A stretch of 43,034 nucleotides of DNA from Candidatus Kuenenia stuttgartensis (GTDB lineage: Bacteria > Planctomycetota > Planctomycetia > Pirellulales > UBA1268), in contig CAMCQY010000015.1 in NCBI GenBank assembly GCA_945877135.1, forward strand, positions 1 through 43,034. Reading direction: 5' to 3'. The first letter of the stretch is position 1. Each line of letters opens with the position of its first letter. Positions 18,375 through 26,625 of this stretch are shown piece after piece. Both the position numbers and the translations under genes were made by a program. The notes under the pieces are model-generated. The model did not search any database, had not been told where the DNA came from, and saw only the letters and a list, made by a program, of their open reading frames with translations.

Positions 18375-19844
18375 CTAGCCGAGCCGGGCGTTCCAGTGGG
18401 CCGCGTCCCGAGGCTGGTAGTGGGCCAGTTCAAAGCTGTCGCGAACCACCGACCGCACCGCGCGGAGATCGACCGCCCCATCGCGGGCGACGAGCTGCAC
18501 GAGCAGGTTACCGATAGCGGTCGCCTCAACGGGCCCAGCCACGACCGGGCGGTCCGTTGCGTCGGCGATCATCTGGCAAAGCAACGCGTTCTTCACACCG
18601 CCGCCCACGACATGAACCCGCTCCACGCGGCGGCCGAGCAGTTCATCGAGTTCCTCGAGTGTCTTACGAACGGCGGCAGCGACACTCTCAAGGGCCGCGC
18701 GGACGACGGCGCCGGTCGTCTCGGGGACAGGCTCACCGCCGCTGCGGGCGAGACTGCGGATCGCCTCCGGCATGTCGGCCGGCGCCACGAGCGACGGATG
18801 ATTGGGATCGACGAGCGTGGTGAGGGGCGCGGCCTCGGCTGCCAACGCAGTGAGCTGTTCCCAGCTCCACTCCTGGCCCGCACGCTGCCAACTCGCCCGG
18901 CATTGCTGCACGAGCCAGAGGCCACAGACATTCTTGAGCAGGCGCGTCGTGCCACCCACTCCGCCCTCGTTTGTGAAGTTGCGGGCACGGCACTCCGGCG
19001 TGACGAGCGGCTGATCGAGTTCGGCGCCCACCAGCGCCCACGTGCCGAGACTCACATAGCACCAATCGGGACGGCTGGAGGGTGGCTCGATGGCTGGCAC
19101 GGCCGCCACGGCACTGGCGGTATCGTGAGTGCCGGGCACCACAACCCGAACGCCCGACAGGCCCGTCTCCGCGGCCACCTCCGGGCGGAGCGGCCCGAGA
19201 TCGGCGCCGGGCTCCACAAGCGGTCCAAACACATGCCGTGGAAGACCGAACCGATCGAGCATGTCGAAGGCCCAGTCGCGGCGGCATGGGTCGAAACACT
19301 GCGTGGTCGTGGCATTCGTCCGCTCGTTGGATCGCTCCCCCGACAGCAGCCAGTGAAAGAGGTCGGGGATCATCAGGAATCGGTCCGCGGCCGCCAGCAC
19401 GGTCGGGTGCTGCCGTTTCAGGGCAAGCAACTGATAGAGCGAGTTCAGCTCCATGAACTGCAGGCCGGTGGCCGCGAAGATCTCGTCGCGGGGCACGATC
19501 GCCTCGGCGGCTGCGAGCATTCCCTGGGTACGGGCATCGCGGTAGCAGACGGGATTGGCCAACAACGCGCCGTCGGCCGTCAGAAAGGAGAAGTCAACGC
19601 CCCAGGTATCGACGCCCACGCTCTGCACCGTGCGGCCATGGCGGACTGCTGCGGCCCGCAGTCCGGCGACCACCTCCTGCCACAACCGCACCAGATCCCA
19701 GACGAGCTCGCCCCCCATCGCGACCGGTCCGTTCTCGAAGCGGTGGATCTCTTCCAGTTCCAACAGCCTACCGTCGAAAGCCCCCGACACGACCCGCCCG
19801 CCGGAGGCGCCCAGATCGACCGCCAATGCCACAGATCTCGCCAT
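18375..19844 (-). CDS. rhaB: Rhamnulokinase
   Basis: Phosphorylates L-rhamnulose to rhamnulose 1-phosphate in rhamnose breakdown. The 489 residues match the RhaB branch of the FGGY carbohydrate kinases: an N-terminal phosphate loop in AVDLGASGGRVVSG, GVDTWGVDFSFL, RTQGMLA, FMELNSLYQLLAL, the second-domain PGTHDTASAV, SLGTWALVG, FTNEGGVGGTTRLLKNVCG and the adenosine motif HVVGGGVKNALLCQMIADA. AGGAG on the minus strand lies 9 bases before the ATG. No other rhamnose genes (isomerase, aldolase) are in the window, so the rest of the pathway must be elsewhere. It is divergent from cysH over 335 bp. Confidence 0.93.
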   Translation of the reverse strand: MARSVALAVDLGASGGRVVSGAFDGRLLELEEIHRFENGPVAMGGELVWDLVRLWQEVVAGLRAAAVRHGRTVQSVGVDTWGVDFSFLTADGALLANPVCYRDARTQGMLAAAEAIVPRDEIFAATGLQFMELNSLYQLLALKRQHPTVLAAADRFLMIPDLFHWLLSGERSNERTNATTTQCFDPCRRDWAFDMLDRFGLPRHVFGPLVEPGADLGPLRPEVAAETGLSGVRVVVPGTHDTASAVAAVPAIEPPSSRPDWCYVSLGTWALVGAELDQPLVTPECRARNFTNEGGVGGTTRLLKNVCGLWLVQQCRASWQRAGQEWSWEQLTALAAEAAPLTTLVDPNHPSLVAPADMPEAIRSLARSGGEPVPETTGAVVRAALESVAAAVRKTLEELDELLGRRVERVHVVGGGVKNALLCQMIADATDRPVVAGPVEATAIGNLLVQLVARDGAVDLRAVRSVVRDSFELAHYQPRDAAHWNARLG

Positions 19845-20179
19845 GCGTGAAGACTCCTACCGAACGTGTCGTTTCGCGGCCGGGACGTGGGAAGACGATC
19901 CACAGCCTGCTCCGGCGGCACATTGTTCCTTTTTCCGACCTGGTGTCGAAGGGGCTGCGAAAAGAGTGCCACAGACTCCGCAGAGGGGACTGCGGACGGC
20001 AGACCTGGCAAAACCGGCGAACTTTCCGGTTGTAGTGGCTCTTTGCAGGCGGCCGGCGGCCGGTGGGTCGATAATTCCCGAGCAAGAGCCTATTGTTAAC
20101 CAGCTTGGGCAACTTATGTAGGATTCAGGCAGTGCAGAATTTTGGCCCCACACAGCCCTCCGGGCATCGGGCAGTCGCC
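19845..20179. other. Divergent intergenic region between rhaB and cysH
   Basis: No gene was found in these 335 bp. They hold a 7-bp stem, TCCGCAG (19977-19983) and CTGCGGA (19990-19996), a smaller one with arms ACCGG and CCGGT (about 20013-20030), and the cysH promoter/operator region near 20093-20120. No known riboswitch was recognised. Confidence 0.6.
20093..20120 (+). promoter_or_regulatory. Candidate cysH promoter with a dyad in the spacer
   Basis: TTGTTA (20093-20098) and TATGTA (20115-20120), separated by 16 bp, make a weak sigma-70-like promoter. Exactly filling the spacer and part of the -35 is a 19-bp imperfect dyad (20095-20113) of the form GTTnnCCA-GCT-TGGnnAAC, with six of eight arm pairs matching. 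The position suits a repressor, possibly the Rrf2 protein encoded after cysH. The binding partner is inferred only from context. Confidence 0.4.
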
Positions 20180-20917
20180 ATGGGATCAAACGTCATCGAA
20201 ACGGGCTTCACGGGCGTCTCGCCGGCGGTGCTCGAGGATCTGTCCCAGGCCAGTCGTTCCCTGGAAGGACTCGAGCCCCCCGACATCATCCGCTGGGCCG
20301 TCGAGCGGTATGGGCAGCGTCTGACGATGGCCACCGCCTTCGGCCCGGAAGGCTGCCTGATCATTCATTGGCTCGCGACCATCGCGCCGAAGACCTTCGT
20401 CTTCAACCTCGACACGGGCTACCAGTTCAAGGAAACGCTCGAACTTCGTGACCGCATCGCCCGTCGGTATGGCATCGACGTCTCGCTGGAGCGGCCGGAG
20501 ACAACGGTCGAGGAATACGAACAGGCGAATGGCGGTCCGGTCCATCAATCCGACCCCAACCGCTGCTGCGCTGACCGCAAGATCACCGTCATCCGCCGTG
20601 TGCTCGCGGGATTCGATGCGTGGATGAGTGGCATCCGCCGCGACCAGAGTCAGGATCGGTCATCCGCGGCGATCGTGGGCTGGGACCACAAGTTCAACGT
20701 GGTGAAGATTTCGCCGCTGGCCAACTGGACGAAGGCCAAGGTCTGGGACGCGATCGTGCGCGAGGACGTTCCCTACAACCCGCTGCACGACCAGGGCTAC
20801 ATCTCCATCGGCTGCTGGCCCTGCACCCGGGCCGTCTCCTTCGGCGACGATGAGCGAGCCGGTCGCTGGAGCGGCACGGCCAAGACGGAGTGCGGCCTCC
20901 ATTCCCGCGATCACTGA
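20180..20917 (+). CDS. cysH: APS/PAPS reductase, thioredoxin-dependent, 4Fe-4S type
   Basis: Reduces adenylyl sulfate (or its 3'-phosphate form) to sulfite in assimilatory sulfate reduction. From ATG 20180 the protein has 245 residues, normal for CysH. The PP-loop-like fold shows TMATAFGPEGCLIIH, FVFNLDTGYQF and the SGIRRDQSQDR arginine loop. Cys129-Cys130 (RCCADRK) and Cys212/Cys215 (GCWPCTR) give the CC/CxxC pattern that binds a 4Fe-4S cluster in APS-preferring enzymes. Cys238 in the ECGLH tail is the catalytic cysteine. An in-frame extension to 20093 would run through the putative promoter and is rejected. The Rrf2 regulator follows after 80 bp. Confidence 0.93.
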   Translation: MGSNVIETGFTGVSPAVLEDLSQASRSLEGLEPPDIIRWAVERYGQRLTMATAFGPEGCLIIHWLATIAPKTFVFNLDTGYQFKETLELRDRIARRYGIDVSLERPETTVEEYEQANGGPVHQSDPNRCCADRKITVIRRVLAGFDAWMSGIRRDQSQDRSSAAIVGWDHKFNVVKISPLANWTKAKVWDAIVREDVPYNPLHDQGYISIGCWPCTRAVSFGDDERAGRWSGTAKTECGLHSRDH

Positions 20918-20997
20918 TCGTCCGCGGTGTTTCACCTCAGAACCCCGACGCAGCGCGTTCCGCAGAGCCCAAGCACAGAGGGCCGAAAAGAGTCCGG

Positions 20998-21435
20998 ATG
21001 AGACTTTCCGCGAAGACAGAATATGCCGCGATTGCCGTGCTCGAACTCGCGCGGCAGTGGACCTCCGGCGAGCCGGTGCGCATCCGCTCGATCTGCGAGG
21101 CGCATGGCGTACCCGCCCGATTTTTGGTGCAGATCCTGCTGCAACTGAAAGGGGCGGGGGTCGTCGTCAGCACCCGCGGCGCCTCCGGCGGCTACCAGTT
21201 GGCCCGTCCGCCCGCGGAGATCACGCTGGAGGATGTGTTTCGCGTGATCGAAGGACCTGATGAGCTGTTGACGGCAGTCACCGCCGACCTGGCCGGTCGG
21301 TCACGAACGGTGAACGTGCTCCTCGATGCCTGGCGACAGGTGGCCCGGGCCGAAACGGACACGTTGCGGGGCGTCACGTTCGCCGACCTCGTGGAACGCT
21401 CCCGCGCCGTGAACGAGCCGATGTATTACATATAG
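20998..21435 (+). CDS. Rrf2-family transcriptional regulator
   Basis: A 145-residue winged-helix regulator. It begins MRLSAKTEYAAIAVLELARQ, the standard Rrf2 start, with the recognition helix region ICEAHGVPARFLVQILLQLK and the wing GVVVSTRGASGGYQLARPP. IscR and NsrR bind an Fe-S cluster through three cysteines near residues 90-106. This protein has none there and only one Cys, near residue 32, so it is a cluster-free type, like the cysteine-metabolism regulator CymR. Together with its position 80 bp after cysH this suggests control of sulfur assimilation, possibly through the dyad at 20095-20113. In-frame upstream sequence to 20890 overlaps cysH and lacks the family start, so ATG 20998 is chosen. 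Confidence 0.88.
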   Translation: MRLSAKTEYAAIAVLELARQWTSGEPVRIRSICEAHGVPARFLVQILLQLKGAGVVVSTRGASGGYQLARPPAEITLEDVFRVIEGPDELLTAVTADLAGRSRTVNVLLDAWRQVARAETDTLRGVTFADLVERSRAVNEPMYYI

Positions 21436-21450
21436 CGGCATGAAACCCGT

Positions 21451-21500
21451 CGCATGAAGCGACGCGGATTCCTCTCGCTTGCGCTTCGGGCTTGGATGAA
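21451..21500. repeat. Degenerate copy of the dispersed CGTCGCTTGCGCTC box
   Basis: The stretch TCGCTTGCGCTTCGGGCTTG (from 21475) resembles the box at 27650-27667 and its flank. Just upstream, GTCGC and GCGAC (within 21450-21464) form a short stem around ATGAA. It lies in the 104-bp gap between the convergent Rrf2 and kinase genes. The GC-rich stem found in the other copies is missing. Confidence 0.5.
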
Positions 21501-21539
21501 CCCAACGGCCCCGGGCGGCGACGACCCCGACGCAGCCGG

Positions 21540-23015
21540 CTAGCCGATCAGCGTGGTGAGCATGTCGCTCATCGCGGCCGTCTGCAACGGCACCGTGACG
21601 GCTTTGCGGCGGTCGTCCACCTTGGCAAGCCCCGCCAGCTCCGGCTGTGAGGGATCGAGGAGCAAAACCGCCGGAATGTTTCTGAGGAATGGATCATCGG
21701 CCATCGTGTTGAAGGCATCCACGCCCGTTTCGCCGAACGACGCACCGCTGATCACGAGGCAGTCGGCTGCCGGCGGCGATGCGGAACAGCGTTCCAAGGC
21801 CCGCTGCAGATTCTCCGTCAGCAGCACCTTGTAGCCGAGCGTTTTGAAGAAACCGCGCAGCTCCGTCTGCTCCGTCGGCGATGCCTCTGCCAGCATCAGC
21901 GTGCCCTTCACCGCAGCGTGTGCGGCCACGGCCTTACCGGCCTTCTTTTTCAAGGCGGCGCCGTTGGCACTGGCGGCTACCGATACCTCGCCTGCGGTCG
22001 CATATTTGGCCACCAACGGCTCCAGGGCCCGCCGCACCTCCATCGCGGTCTGCCAGCGTTCCTCCGGATTGAGGTGCATCATCCGCATGACAAGGTCGAC
22101 GACGTCGCGCGGCAGTTCCGGCGCCCGCCAGGCGAGCGGTTCGACCCCGGTGAATCGACGCGGATCGGTGCGGACAGCACGATCACGCGATTCAGTCAGT
22201 GCCGATACGCCGCAGAGCGCCAGGTAGGCGACCGTGCCGAGAAAATAAATGTCGCTGCGAACACTGTCGTCCTTGACCTTTCCGATGCTCTCCAGCGCCG
22301 CATAGTCAACGGTCCGCGGCTGTCCCGTGCGACGCAGCGCCTTGCTCGCAGTCGTGTCGCCACCGGCAAGACCGAAGTCCACGAGCTTCGCCTGCCCGCT
22401 GAAAGAGATGAGCACGTTGGACGCCTTGATGTCGCGGTGGGTCACACCGAGGCGATGGGCGTACTCGAGCCCCTCCACGAGCTGCATGATGATGACCAGC
22501 GCCCGCGACAGGTCGATGGCCCCGCGGACTCGTACCAATTCCCGCAGCGTCTGTCCCTCGACGAACTCCATCGTGATGTAGCTGGAGTTGTATTCGCGCC
22601 CGACGTCCTCGATGGCGACGATGTTCGGATGCCGGAGCAGCCGGCCTATTTCCCCTTCACGCTGGAACGACTGGCATTTCTCGGGATCGGAACTGTAGCG
22701 GCTGCGCAGCACCTTCACGGCGAGAATGCGTCCATTATCGGCGTGGATGGCGCGATAGACGCGAGAGAAGGATCCAGCGCCTACCTGGTAGAGGATTTTG
22801 GCCCTGCCGTAGAAGAAGCCATCCACCTCGCCACGGAGGAGTCGATCGACCTGATAGCCGGTCAGTCGTTCGTGGCGGACGAGCGCGGCGCCGAAATCCT
22901 GCACCGGCACGTTGCGGCCGCCGAGTTCACTCCAGACGGCATCCATGTGCGCCGCCGGCACGAGATCCAACTGCTCTAGGCGGTGGGCCAGTTCGTCAGC
23001 CGTCGACGGCTTCAT
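21540..23015 (-). CDS. Ser/Thr protein kinase with C-terminal pseudo-receiver domain
   Basis: A 491-residue Hanks-type kinase. Residues 1-65 are a helical N terminus. The kinase domain (about 72-335) has the glycine loop VGAGSFSRVY, Lys101 in LAVKVL, the catalytic loop HRDIKASN (193-200) and DFG (213-215), so it should be active. It has no transmembrane helix, unlike many bacterial PknB-type kinases. Residues 371-491 look like a response-regulator receiver domain, but the phospho-acceptor Asp is replaced (DCLVISGAS), the acidic pair is reduced to AEAS, and the conserved Lys before Pro is missing (VTVPLQ). It is therefore probably a phosphorylation-independent interaction module. The reading frame stays open upstream to 23612, but ATG 23015 is chosen because the upstream part lacks domain character and would cover the divergent gene's start. 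Confidence 0.88.
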   Translation of the reverse strand: MKPSTADELAHRLEQLDLVPAAHMDAVWSELGGRNVPVQDFGAALVRHERLTGYQVDRLLRGEVDGFFYGRAKILYQVGAGSFSRVYRAIHADNGRILAVKVLRSRYSSDPEKCQSFQREGEIGRLLRHPNIVAIEDVGREYNSSYITMEFVEGQTLRELVRVRGAIDLSRALVIIMQLVEGLEYAHRLGVTHRDIKASNVLISFSGQAKLVDFGLAGGDTTASKALRRTGQPRTVDYAALESIGKVKDDSVRSDIYFLGTVAYLALCGVSALTESRDRAVRTDPRRFTGVEPLAWRAPELPRDVVDLVMRMMHLNPEERWQTAMEVRRALEPLVAKYATAGEVSVAASANGAALKKKAGKAVAAHAAVKGTLMLAEASPTEQTELRGFFKTLGYKVLLTENLQRALERCSASPPAADCLVISGASFGETGVDAFNTMADDPFLRNIPAVLLLDPSQPELAGLAKVDDRRKAVTVPLQTAAMSDMLTTLIG

Positions 23016-23405
23016 GGTGGGCAGAAACCAGGCGGGATCAGGCGAAATATGGAAGGCGGGGCCTGCCAGGCAGGACAGGCGGGCAGGGAAGGCGGGGAGG
23101 TCTTCCGTTGCCGGGCCCCGCAGGGCACGAGCACCGAAAGAATCTACGAATATCGTAACCGAATGTTCGTACACGTGTCGCCGATTCCGCCCAGAGGATC
23201 GCGAAAATCGGCAGACTTTCCCCTGCCGGTGCGGATCCTTCGGCAGAGACGTCACAATCGACCCATCTCGAGGCGTAGGCCGCATGGCACCGACGGCTTT
23301 GTCCACGGACTGCGGGCATCGCTCTGGAGCCTGCGACGATCGGACTGCTACAAACCGCGGTTTGTGGCCGCCGCAGCCTTTCGGCCCGGCCGCCATGGAG
23401 ATTCC
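23016..23405. other. Divergent regulatory region, kinase and secreted protein
   Basis: No gene was found in these 390 bp. Short dyads cluster here: CCTGCCAGGCAGG (23062-23074), TACGAATATCGTA (23145-23157), CGAATGTTCG (23160-23169), ACACGTGT (23171-23178), and the arms CGGCAG and CTGCCG near 23209-23227. The 23145-23178 cluster is locally AT-rich, against a GC-rich background. No confident -10/-35 pair was identified for either gene. Confidence 0.55.
23145..23178. promoter_or_regulatory. Tandem palindromes, possible operator
   Basis: Two closely related dyads, TACGAATATCGTA (23145-23157) and CGAATGTTCGTA (23160-23171, palindromic except its centre and end), are followed by the palindrome ACACGTGT (23171-23178). 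The first two start 13-15 bp apart and share CGAAT and TCGTA, as expected for a tandem binding site of a dimeric regulator. They lie 130 bp from the kinase start and 228 bp from the secreted-protein start. Confidence 0.4.
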
Positions 23406-26400
23406 ATGCCCGTTCCACCTGTGCCGTCGCCGCTGCCCGCCCGTCACCTGTTGCTGGTGGTCGGCTGGTGCATGCTGGCCATGGGGACGGTCCGGGCCCG
23501 AGCCGATGACGTGGAGGAAGGATTCGAAGGTCGACAGCCCCTCTGGTCGCTTGCCGAAGCCGACTGCGGGCCGCGTGTGACCGGCCACGCCCTCACGGGT
23601 GATGCGGCCCACCGTGGCAATTTCGGCGAGAGGATCGTGTTGGACGCCACTGCGGGCTCGACCCTGCGGCTGCAGTTCCCGATCGGTCCGGCGAGCGTCA
23701 TCGACGAGTTCCGCGCCTCGGTCTGGGTGAGGGGCAATCGTCCGGCCGTCCGGCTTGGCGTGAAGATCGCATTGCCAAACGTTTCGTCACGGCAGACGGG
23801 GCGATCGATCGACGCCGTGGTGCAGGGCACCGTCTCCCGCCACTCGGACCGCTGGGAGTTGCTGGAAGCTGGCGACATCGTGACCGGTTTGGAGCGACAA
23901 CTCGCCGCGCTTCGCGCCCAGCACGGTCCAACGGCGAGCCTGACGGGCGCCGTGGTCACCCATCTCGTGCTCGAACTCTACTCCTCCCCAGGTCATTACG
24001 ACCTGTCGATCGACGACCTACGGGTTCAGGGTGTCATTCCCGCCGCTGCCCCGCAGGCGCAGCCAGCCACAGCGGGCCAGGGCGATGGTGCGTTCGCCGT
24101 GCGGCAGGCCGCGTTTACCGAGTCGGCGGCACCCACGCAGGCCGTGCCGCCCCCACAGGCCGCGGCACAGCAGACCGCCGCGCTCACGCGGGGCGTGCTG
24201 GAGGTGGGCGGGCTGCCCTTCTTTCCCCGCAGCCTCGATCACCATGGCGAACCGCTCGAAGCGATCGCGCGACTCGGCTTCAATTGCGTGCGGCTCTCCG
24301 CTCCCGCGACCGCTGACCTGCTCGCCGAGGCGCAGCGGGCAGGCGTCTGGCTGATCTCTCCTCCTCCCGACCTGCCCGACATCGACATCCGCGATGCAGA
24401 CTCGCTCCCCACGTTCTCCGCCCGTTGGGACAGAGTGCTCTTCTGGGACATGGGCAGCGGACTGGCGGAACAGGATGTCGAGAATCTCGCCGAGCGGGTG
24501 CGGCGGGTGCGGACCTGCGACTCCCGCGGCAGCCGACCGCTGATCGCTGCCGCCGACTCCGGCCTGCGGGCCATCTCGCGTCACGTAGACATGCTCGTGG
24601 CCCGGCGGACGGTTCTGGGCACCAGCCTCGAACTCCTCGATTATCTCGCGTGGCTCCGGGAGCGGCCCCGGCTCACCCGGCCCGGCACGCCGATTCTGGC
24701 CTCACTTTCAACCGAGATCGATCCGCGAACGTCACGGCAGGCCGCGGCACTGTCCGGCATCGGCGGGCAGGGATTGTCGGTCGATCCGGAGAGCCTCTGC
24801 CTGGCATCGTTGGCGGCGGTATCGGCGGGCACGCGAGGGATCCTGTTTTCCTCCACCCGCCGCATCGACGGTGACGACCACGAGTCGCGGGCCCGGGCGG
24901 CAGCCTCCCTCTCCATGAACCTCCAGTTACAACTGCTCGAACCCTGGGCCGCGGCAGGACGGTTTGCGGCGACGGCGCAGTCGAGTGATCCCGAGGTGCA
25001 GGCTGTCGTGCTCGAGGCGGCGCGGGCACGGATGGTGGTCGCCTGGCGGTGCGTGCAGGGATCACAGATCGTGGCCCGTCATTACCACGGCGACATCCCC
25101 CGCAATGCTCAGCCGCTCACGCTGCTTGTGCCCGGCGTGCCCGAGGCGCATCAGGCCTGGGAGGTGTCGCCCGGAGGCCTGCGTCCGCTGCGGCACAAGC
25201 GGGTGACGGGCGGCATCTCGCTGACGCTCGAATCATTCCGCGGCCACTCGCTGGTGCTGCTCAGCGGCGATCCAGCCGTGACGGCGCACGTGCAGGAACG
25301 GGTCCGCGGACTTGTGCCGCTCGAACTTGCCTCGGCACGGGCTCTGGCCGCGGGGGTGTTGGCCGACGATACCAGTCTGCTCGGACGACTGCCGCCCGCG
25401 GCGCTTGGCAACCTGCCGGTGGCCGCGATGCTCGCCGAGGCACAGCGGGACGTGCAACAGGCCGAGGCGTCGGTGGCCGATCCCGCCGTGGCGATTGAAG
25501 CCCTGCGGCGTGCCGCAGCCATCGGCGGACAGGTCGAGCGGCTCGCCTGGGAACGCGGCGTGCTGGCCACCGGCTCGATGGTGGCAAGTCCGCTCTCGAC
25601 ATCCGACGCCACGCTCGCGGAACACTGGCGGTTCATCGACGCGCTCTCATCCACCTCGCCCTCGACGGAGTTGCTCACCGGCGGCGGCATGGAACGCATC
25701 GAAGATCTCGCCACGGCGGGCTGGCGTCATTTTGCCCTCGAACAGCAGTCGCTGCGATCGGCCGTGGAAATTGACCGCACGCAGCCTGCCAGCGGCACCG
25801 GCAGCCTGACGATGAAAGCCGAGCCGACCTCGGCCGCCGACGCTCCCGTGGTGGTGGAGACGCCGCCGGTCTGGGTGACCACGCCGCCGGTACGGGTTCC
25901 GGCCGGCAGATTGCTCGAGATCCAGGCACGCGTCTGGGTGCCGAGGCCGATCAAGGGGAGCGTCGATGGGCTGCTCGTCTTCGACTCCCTCGGCGGCCCC
26001 GCCCTCGCGGAGCGTGTGGGCATGACGCCGGCCTGGCGGCGACTGGTGCTCTACCGCATCGTGCCGGCCGATGCCGTTGATGAACCGCTGATCGTGACGT
26101 TCGCGCTCACGGGCATGGGTGAGGCGCGGATCGACGACGTTTCCATCCGCGTGTTGGATCGTGGGCTGGGTGGCATTCCGGCCACCGTCGTCTCCACGCC
26201 ACCGCCAGCCACCGCTCTTCCCTCCGGATTCCCTCAACCGAGTCAGCTCCTCGCAGGCCCCGACGCCGCGCCCGCGGCCCTTCCCGAGGTGGGGCCCGTT
26301 CCCGCCGTCGTCGCGGCACCGTCGGCAGCCACCGCGGCACCGGCACCAGCGGCGGCGCCAAGCCCTCCGTCTGCGGCCCTACCGCAGTGGCCCGGCATGA

Positions 26401-26513
26401 ATCTCGAGTGGCCGAAGCTTCTGCCTTTTGGCCAGTCCTCCTCCGCGCCGCCGCCCGGCCCGGGCGGCGGCACCGTCGATCCGTTCAAGCGATCCCGCGC
26501 GGCGCAGCCCTAG
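23406..26513 (+). CDS. Large secreted multidomain protein with GH-like barrel
   Basis: A 1035-residue exported protein of unknown function. Residues 1-33 are a signal peptide (hydrophobic HLLLVVGWCMLAMG, then RARA). Residues about 35-205 resemble a carbohydrate-binding-type beta sandwich, ending HYDLSIDDLRVQG. A linker follows, then a segment (about 262-520) that looks like a glycoside-hydrolase-type TIM barrel: LPFFPRSLDHHGEPLEAIAR, GFNCVRLSAP, FWDMGSG, TPILASLSTEI and TRGILFSSTRR. No convincing pair of catalytic acids was identified. A second sandwich lies around 775-920 (VPAGRLLEIQARVWVP, ARIDDVSIRVL). The last 110 residues are Pro/Ala-rich. GGAG lies 5 bases before ATG 23406; the open frame upstream crosses the divergent promoter region. 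Confidence 0.7.
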   Translation: MPVPPVPSPLPARHLLLVVGWCMLAMGTVRARADDVEEGFEGRQPLWSLAEADCGPRVTGHALTGDAAHRGNFGERIVLDATAGSTLRLQFPIGPASVIDEFRASVWVRGNRPAVRLGVKIALPNVSSRQTGRSIDAVVQGTVSRHSDRWELLEAGDIVTGLERQLAALRAQHGPTASLTGAVVTHLVLELYSSPGHYDLSIDDLRVQGVIPAAAPQAQPATAGQGDGAFAVRQAAFTESAAPTQAVPPPQAAAQQTAALTRGVLEVGGLPFFPRSLDHHGEPLEAIARLGFNCVRLSAPATADLLAEAQRAGVWLISPPPDLPDIDIRDADSLPTFSARWDRVLFWDMGSGLAEQDVENLAERVRRVRTCDSRGSRPLIAAADSGLRAISRHVDMLVARRTVLGTSLELLDYLAWLRERPRLTRPGTPILASLSTEIDPRTSRQAAALSGIGGQGLSVDPESLCLASLAAVSAGTRGILFSSTRRIDGDDHESRARAAASLSMNLQLQLLEPWAAAGRFAATAQSSDPEVQAVVLEAARARMVVAWRCVQGSQIVARHYHGDIPRNAQPLTLLVPGVPEAHQAWEVSPGGLRPLRHKRVTGGISLTLESFRGHSLVLLSGDPAVTAHVQERVRGLVPLELASARALAAGVLADDTSLLGRLPPAALGNLPVAAMLAEAQRDVQQAEASVADPAVAIEALRRAAAIGGQVERLAWERGVLATGSMVASPLSTSDATLAEHWRFIDALSSTSPSTELLTGGGMERIEDLATAGWRHFALEQQSLRSAVEIDRTQPASGTGSLTMKAEPTSAADAPVVVETPPVWVTTPPVRVPAGRLLEIQARVWVPRPIKGSVDGLLVFDSLGGPALAERVGMTPAWRRLVLYRIVPADAVDEPLIVTFALTGMGEARIDDVSIRVLDRGLGGIPATVVSTPPPATALPSGFPQPSQLLAGPDAAPAALPEVGPVPAVVAAPSAATAAPAPAAAPSPPSAALPQWPGMNLEWPKLLPFGQSSSAPPPGPGGGTVDPFKRSRAAQP

Positions 26514-26625
26514 GCCCTCCCATCCTGCCGGAAGCCGCACACGGATCTCGGCGTTCCGGCTACATTCTGGGCGGTATTCGTGACGACTCAGTGCCGTGCA
26601 TCAATTGTTCCTTGGATGTCCTGAC

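Noticed and set aside
18222-19850. Plus-strand open frame opposite rhaB
   Set aside because: His/Arg-rich composition without motifs; rhamnulokinase on the minus strand is unambiguous.
19930-20092. Possible SAM or other sulfur riboswitch before cysH
   Set aside because: Only small isolated stems are present; no known riboswitch core was recognised.
23016-23612. N-terminal extension of the kinase reading frame
   Set aside because: Composition lacks domain character, it covers the palindromic divergent region and would overlap the start of the secreted protein gene.
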